Below the pieces are notes generated by a model that saw nothing but the letters and a program-made list of their open reading frames with translations, did no database searches and was not told where the DNA came from. 64,000 nucleotides of DNA from RYN-230 sp963723595 (lineage in GTDB: Bacteria; Actinomycetota; Actinomycetes; Streptosporangiales; Streptosporangiaceae), in assembly GCA_963723595.1 (NCBI GenBank), contig CAVRRQ010000002.1, forward strand, positions 806,001-870,000. Reading direction: 5' to 3'. Numbering within the stretch: the first letter of the stretch is position 1; every line of letters begins with the position of its first letter. The translations under genes were made by a program, and so were the position numbers. Positions 60,426 through 64,000 of the stretch are shown here, piece after piece.

Positions 60426-61210
60426 TCGGCCTCCCCCAGCCGGGCCCGGTGCCAGGGCAGCAGCCGGTCCTGGGCCCAGACCAGGCCGCCGTTGAGGACC
60501 AGGCCGAGCACGCCGCACCAGAAGGCCGCGGCCAGCACCAGCGCCGTGTTGCCCGCGCCGGTGTTCGCGTCGGCGATGAACGCGCCGATCCCGCTGCCGC
60601 TGATCCGGCCGGTCAGGTACCCGGTGCTGATGGTGAGGATGAGGGCGATCGAGGAGGCGAGCCGGATCCCGGTCGCGATGAACGGGGCGGCGCCGGGGAG
60701 GGCCGCGAACCGGATCACGGCCAGCCGCCCGAACCCGAACGCCCGCAGCGTCTCCCGGGCCACCGGGTCGGCGTCGTCCAGGCCGTAGATCGTGTTGAAC
60801 AGGACGGGCCAGACCGCCGCGTACACGATCAGCGTCACGTTCATCCGCAGCCCGGGCCCGATGAGCAGGCCGACCAGCACGATCAGGGCCACCGAGGGGA
60901 TGGGCCGGAGGAACTCCACCACGGCCAGCGTGGCGGACCGGACCCCGGGCAGGCTGCCCAGCACGACCCCGCACGGCACGGCCACCGCGACCGCGATGGC
61001 CAGGCCCGCGGCCCAGGCCTCCAGGGTGGCGGCCGTGTCGGCCAGGAACCGCGGGTTTCCAGCCAGCCCGGCGGCGCGGGCCAGCACGGTCGAGGCCAGC
61101 GGCAGCACGGCCGGGCTGATCACCCCGGTCCGGCCCAGCGCCTCCGCGATCAGCAGGAAGCCGGCTATCCCGGCCAGGCCCAGGATCCAGTCCTTACGGC
61201 GCAGTGTCAC
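60422..61210 (-). CDS. ABC importer permease (SsuC/TauC type), first copy
   Basis: 262 residues, six TM helices; TLEAWAAGLAIAVAVAVPCGVVLGSLPGV, FLRPIPSVALIVLVGLLIGPGL and the EAA loop ETLRAFGFGRLAVIRFAALPGAAPFIATGIRLASS. GTG start 13 bp after the substrate-binding protein stop. Pairs with the next permease. Confidence 0.92.
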   Translation of the reverse strand: MTLRRKDWILGLAGIAGFLLIAEALGRTGVISPAVLPLASTVLARAAGLAGNPRFLADTAATLEAWAAGLAIAVAVAVPCGVVLGSLPGVRSATLAVVEFLRPIPSVALIVLVGLLIGPGLRMNVTLIVYAAVWPVLFNTIYGLDDADPVARETLRAFGFGRLAVIRFAALPGAAPFIATGIRLASSIALILTISTGYLTGRISGSGIGAFIADANTGAGNTALVLAAAFWCGVLGLVLNGGLVWAQDRLLPWHRARLGEAE

Positions 61211-61223
61211 GGCCTCCTGGTCC

Positions 61224-62192
61224 TCAGCGGAAGATCATGGACTGCACGCTGAACGGCTGGGCCAGCAGGCCGCCGGACCGCATCAGGGTGGCGACCCGCT
61301 GCAGCTGGGCGGCGTCGGTGCTGGCCGGGTAGGTCTCCAGGTGGATGACCTGGGCCGCGGCGGCCGTGATCTTGGTGTAGGTAGGCAGGATCTGCCGCAC
61401 CGCGGCCGGGTCGGAATTGGCCAGGGCCTGGGCCTTTGCCATGGCCCGCTGGAACGCGGCCGCGGTGTGCGGGTATTTCTGGGTCCAGGCCGCGGTGGCG
61501 AAGTATCCGGACAGCGGCAGGGCCGCGGTGGCCCCCGCGCAGTCCGACACGACCTGCTTCGCGCCGGCGCTTTCCGCCCCGGACAGGAATGGCTCCACCG
61601 CGCTGATCGCGTTGACCCGGCCCGCCTTCAGCGCGGCGCCCATGTCCGGGAACGGAATGGCCACGTACTTCACGCTGGAGGGGCTGACCCCGGCCGCCTT
61701 GAGCTGCACGTTGGTCATCAGGGTCTGGATGTTGTTGGTCAGGTTGACCGCGATGGTCTTGCCCGCCAGGCCCGCCGCGCTGGTGATGTGCGACGACGGC
61801 ATGGCCACCACGCCGAAGCTGTCCGGCTGGCACGCCGCCCCCGCGACCAGGACGCGCAGGTTGAACGTGCCCTTGGCCTGGCCACCGAAGTAGGACACGT
61901 AGTTGCCGCCGCCGACGACGTCCACCGAGCCGTGCAGCAGGTCGGGCAGGGCCAGCGTGCTCTGGGCGACGATCGTGGGGGTGACGGTCAGTCCCTGCTG
62001 ACGGAAGTACCCCTTCTTGATGGCCAGGAACAAGGGGGCGTCGTCCACGATCGGCAGGGCCGCGACCGTCAGGTGGGTCTTCTCTAAGCTGGTCCCGCTG
62101 GTCTTCGCGGTGCCACCGGAACTGCCGCACGCCGCCGTGACCAGCAACGTCACTAAGCTGACGGCCAGCAGGCAGACACGCCTTTCCCTCAT
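61224..62192 (-). CDS. Substrate-binding lipoprotein (NMT1/SsuA-like) of an ABC importer
   Basis: About 322 residues. A lipoprotein signal peptide RRVCLLAVSLVTLLVTAACGSSGG places the lipid-modified Cys at the AAC box. The mature part reads THLTVAALPIVDDAPLFLAIKKGYFRQQGLTVTPTIV, LLHGSVDVVGGGNYVSYF, LAGKTIAVNLTNNIQTLMTNVQLKAAGVSP and AGRVNAISAVEPF, typical of NMT1-like proteins for sulfonates, taurine, nitrate or thiamine precursors. Substrate not predictable. ATG 62192 or GTG 62201. A dyad lies upstream. Confidence 0.92.
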   Translation of the reverse strand: MRERRVCLLAVSLVTLLVTAACGSSGGTAKTSGTSLEKTHLTVAALPIVDDAPLFLAIKKGYFRQQGLTVTPTIVAQSTLALPDLLHGSVDVVGGGNYVSYFGGQAKGTFNLRVLVAGAACQPDSFGVVAMPSSHITSAAGLAGKTIAVNLTNNIQTLMTNVQLKAAGVSPSSVKYVAIPFPDMGAALKAGRVNAISAVEPFLSGAESAGAKQVVSDCAGATAALPLSGYFATAAWTQKYPHTAAAFQRAMAKAQALANSDPAAVRQILPTYTKITAAAAQVIHLETYPASTDAAQLQRVATLMRSGGLLAQPFSVQSMIFR

Positions 62193-62222
62193 GTGCCCCA
62201 CGCCTTCCCGACTTGTTTCATT

Positions 62223-62243
62223 GGGTGATAACCAGTTTCACCC
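62223..62243 (-). promoter_or_regulatory. Inverted repeat upstream of the ABC importer operon
   Basis: GGGTGA (62223-62228) and TCACCC (62238-62243) around TAACCAGTT, about 30-50 bp before the substrate-binding gene start in an AT-richer stretch. Perfect 6-bp arms; a candidate operator for the importer. Confidence 0.55.
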
Positions 62244-62282
62244 TAACCATTACCCCCGGCCCGCACCCGCCATTCCCGGCGA

Positions 62283-63620
62283 TCAGCCGGCCGCCGGATC
62301 TGCGCGCAGGTAACGCGCGAACCAGTCGCGGGCTCGCGACGCGACCTGCTCCAGCGTCCCGGGCTCGGCGAACAGGTGACCCGCGCCCGGGATCACCACG
62401 AGCTGGCTGTCGGCGCGCAACTGCACCCGGGCGGCCTCGTTGAGCTCGAGCACCCGGTCGTCCAGGCCGCCGACGAGGAACAGGGTGGGGGCCCGGACCG
62501 CGCCCAGGGCCGCCCCGGCCAGATCCGGGCGGCCGCCCCGGGAGACCACGGCGGCGATCCCGCGGCCCCCGCCTAGCTGATCAAGGTCGGCGGCGGCCCG
62601 CAGCGCCGCGGCCGCCCCGGTGCTGGCCCCGAAGTAGCCCACCGGGACCTGCTGCAGCCCGGGCTGCCCGCGCAGCCAGGTGGTGGCCGCGGACAGCCGG
62701 CCGGCCAGCAGGCCGATGTCGAACACGTTGGCCCGGTCCGCTTCCTCCTCGGGGGTGAGCAGGTCGAACTGCAGGCTGCCCAGGCCGATCACGTGCAGGG
62801 CCCCGGCCACGAACATGTTCCGCGGGCTGTCGCGGCTGCTGCCGCTGCCGTGCGCGAAGACCACCACCCCGCGCGCCCGGGCCGGGACGGTCAGCCGTCC
62901 CGGCAGCGGGACCGGCCCGGCCATGACGATGACGTCCCGGTCCGCGGGGGCCGCCGGGGCGGGAGAGCCCGGTCCTGGCCCGGACTGGCGCAGCAGCTCG
63001 ACCACTTCCGCGTCCCCGGTCTGCGCGAAGTCCTGGTACCACTGGCCGATGGCCAGGAACGGCTCGGGCATCTCCGCGGCGAGTACCTCGTCGGCCGAGC
63101 TGGCCAGCGCGTCGAGGGAGGCCTGCGGCGCGACCGGGACGGCCAGCACCACCCGGGCCGCCCCGTTCGCCCGCGCCACCTGGCACGCCGCCCGGGCGGT
63201 GGAGCCGGTCGCGATCCCGTCGTCCACCACGATCGCGGTCTTGCCGGCCAGCGGCACCCTCGGGTGCCCGGCGCGGTAGCGCTCGGCCCGCCGGCCGAGC
63301 TCGGCCCGCTCACGGTCCTCGACCTCGGCGAACTCCCGGTCGCTGACGTGTTCCGCCTCGACCACGTCGTCGTTGACGATCCGGACGCCGTCCTCGCCGA
63401 TCGCGCCCATGGCCAGCTCGGGCTGGGCAGGCAGGCCGACCTTGCGGACCAGGATGACGTCCAGCGGCGCGTCCAGCGACCGGGCGATCTCGTAGGCGAC
63501 CGGGATACCGCCCCGGGGCAGGCCGAGCACCACGGTGCCCGCGCCCCGCTCGATCGTCAGCCGGCTGGCCAGCAGGACGGCCAGCCGCCGCCCGGCGTCG
63601 GCGCGATCGAGGAAGGGCAT
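62283..63620 (-). CDS. Phosphoribosyltransferase-alpha/beta hydrolase fusion
   Basis: 445 residues. N-terminal PRTase (about 1-220): FLDRADAGRRLAVLLASRL, VVLGLPRGGIPVAYEIA, and the PRPP motif AIVVDDGIATGSTARAA. C-terminal dienelactone-hydrolase-like domain (about 235-440): GVVVFAHGSGSSRDSPRN, nucleophile in PVGYFGASTGAAAALRAA, APTLFLVGGLDDRVLELN and VIPGAGHLF (Asp and His of the triad). This two-domain architecture recurs in actinobacteria and cyanobacteria, function unclear. ATG 63620 opens the domain; 24 residues upstream are non-homologous. Follows an LLM oxidoreductase on the same strand. Confidence 0.9.
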   Translation of the reverse strand: MPFLDRADAGRRLAVLLASRLTIERGAGTVVLGLPRGGIPVAYEIARSLDAPLDVILVRKVGLPAQPELAMGAIGEDGVRIVNDDVVEAEHVSDREFAEVEDRERAELGRRAERYRAGHPRVPLAGKTAIVVDDGIATGSTARAACQVARANGAARVVLAVPVAPQASLDALASSADEVLAAEMPEPFLAIGQWYQDFAQTGDAEVVELLRQSGPGPGSPAPAAPADRDVIVMAGPVPLPGRLTVPARARGVVVFAHGSGSSRDSPRNMFVAGALHVIGLGSLQFDLLTPEEEADRANVFDIGLLAGRLSAATTWLRGQPGLQQVPVGYFGASTGAAAALRAAADLDQLGGGRGIAAVVSRGGRPDLAGAALGAVRAPTLFLVGGLDDRVLELNEAARVQLRADSQLVVIPGAGHLFAEPGTLEQVASRARDWFARYLRADPAAG

Positions 63621-63636
63621 CCGGTTCACCGCCCGC

Positions 63637-64000
63637 TTACGTGCCGAGCAGCGAGATGAGGAGCCGGCGGGTGCGCACGGCGTCCTCCCCACGGCCGAAC
63701 TCCCCGGCCACGAAGTCGGTCACCCCGGCGTCGGCCAGGTCAGCGAGCTGGGCCTCGACGGCCGCCTCGTCCCCGACCAGCGCGACGTCCGCCGGGCCGG
63801 CCGCCCCCTCCCGGTCGAGCATGGCCCGGTAGGAAGGCAGCTGGCCGTAGATGGCGAACACCTTGGCCGCGGCGGCCCGGGCCGCGTCCGGGTCGCTGGT
63901 CACGCAGATGGGCAGGATGCAGACCACCCGCGGGCTGGGCCGGCCCAGCGCCTGCGCCTCGGCGGTGATGGTCGGCACGATGTGCGACCGCACGGTGGCC
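63637..64000 (-). CDS. LLM-class (F420-type) oxidoreductase, C-terminal part (runs off the right edge)
   Basis: The last 120 residues only: VRSHIVPTITAEAQALGRPSPRVVCILPICVTSDPDAARAAAAKVFAIYGQLPSYRAMLDREG, then DVALVGDEAAVEAQLADLADAGVTDFVAGEFG. This is the helical C-terminus of bacterial luciferase-like, F420-dependent oxidoreductases (GDEAAVEAQL and GVTDF are typical). Stop at 63637, 17 bp before the PRTase fusion start, so co-transcription is likely. Confidence 0.88.
   Translation of the reverse strand, partial: ATVRSHIVPTITAEAQALGRPSPRVVCILPICVTSDPDAARAAAAKVFAIYGQLPSYRAMLDREGAAGPADVALVGDEAAVEAQLADLADAGVTDFVAGEFGRGEDAVRTRRLLISLLGT

Overview
The window is a chromosomal segment of a very GC-rich actinomycete. 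Nearly every codon ends in G or C, and many genes start with GTG. The gene content fits: an actinobacterial glycogen pathway (pgm-glgC-glgM), an F420-type luciferase-like oxidoreductase, STAS/SpoIIE regulators, CtaG and secreted lipase and chitinase. I cannot name the genus. No rRNA, tRNA, CRISPR array, prophage or insertion sequence is visible.

Layout. (1) 1-10.4 kb: a translationally coupled operon for a heptose-containing glycan. It holds a glycosyltransferase/GmhB-like fusion, a carbamoyltransferase, two GT9 (heptosyltransferase-like) enzymes, two further glycosyltransferases, GmhA and bifunctional HldE. Together these give the enzymes to make and transfer a nucleotide-activated heptose, without the HldD epimerase. 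(2) 10.9-20.9 kb: a regulatory block with a VOC protein, WYL regulator, Vms1/baeRF-like protein, STAS protein, sugar epimerase, two response regulators, a sensor kinase, an ABC ATPase and a receiver-nucleotide cyclase fusion. (3) 20.9-25.6 kb: gene debris, with an FtsX permease split onto opposite strands, fragments of Mn-catalase, GAF and metallo-hydrolase genes, and an intact SpoIIE phosphatase. (4) 25.6-31.3 kb: DUF2243 and CtaG membrane proteins, then a coupled operon of a cyclic-nucleotide-binding protein, a metallo-beta-lactamase-fold protein and a CrtI-like oxidoreductase. (5) 31.3-41.4 kb: TetR/SnoaL, secreted GH18 chitinase with a ricin-type lectin domain, quinone oxidoreductase, a nonapeptide-repeat protein, Tag glycosylase with an NDH-2-like flavoprotein, MarR, cupin, SDR, GNAT and an AI-2E-type transporter. 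(6) 41.5-46.2 kb: pgm-glgC-glgM and a BLUF photoreceptor. (7) 46.3-50 kb: glutathionyl-hydroquinone reductase-like protein, a three-ORF Co-type nitrile hydratase and a DsbA-like protein. (8) 50-58.7 kb: an nSTAND-WD40 protein, PucR regulator, lipase and PolX. (9) 58.7-64 kb: an ABC importer of the sulfonate/nitrate/taurine type, a phosphoribosyltransferase-hydrolase fusion and a partial LLM oxidoreductase.

A caution for any reader: about fifteen genes, mostly between 11 and 31 kb, are interrupted by apparent one-base indels without accumulated nonsense codons. Many are probably consensus errors in GC-rich DNA rather than true pseudogenes. The FtsX/catalase rearrangement at 21-22.6 kb cannot be explained that way.

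The most interesting items are the heptose-glycan operon, the split and inverted FtsX gene, the receiver-cyclase fusion, the three-piece nitrile hydratase, the nonapeptide-repeat protein and a large nested dyad element at 39.7 kb.
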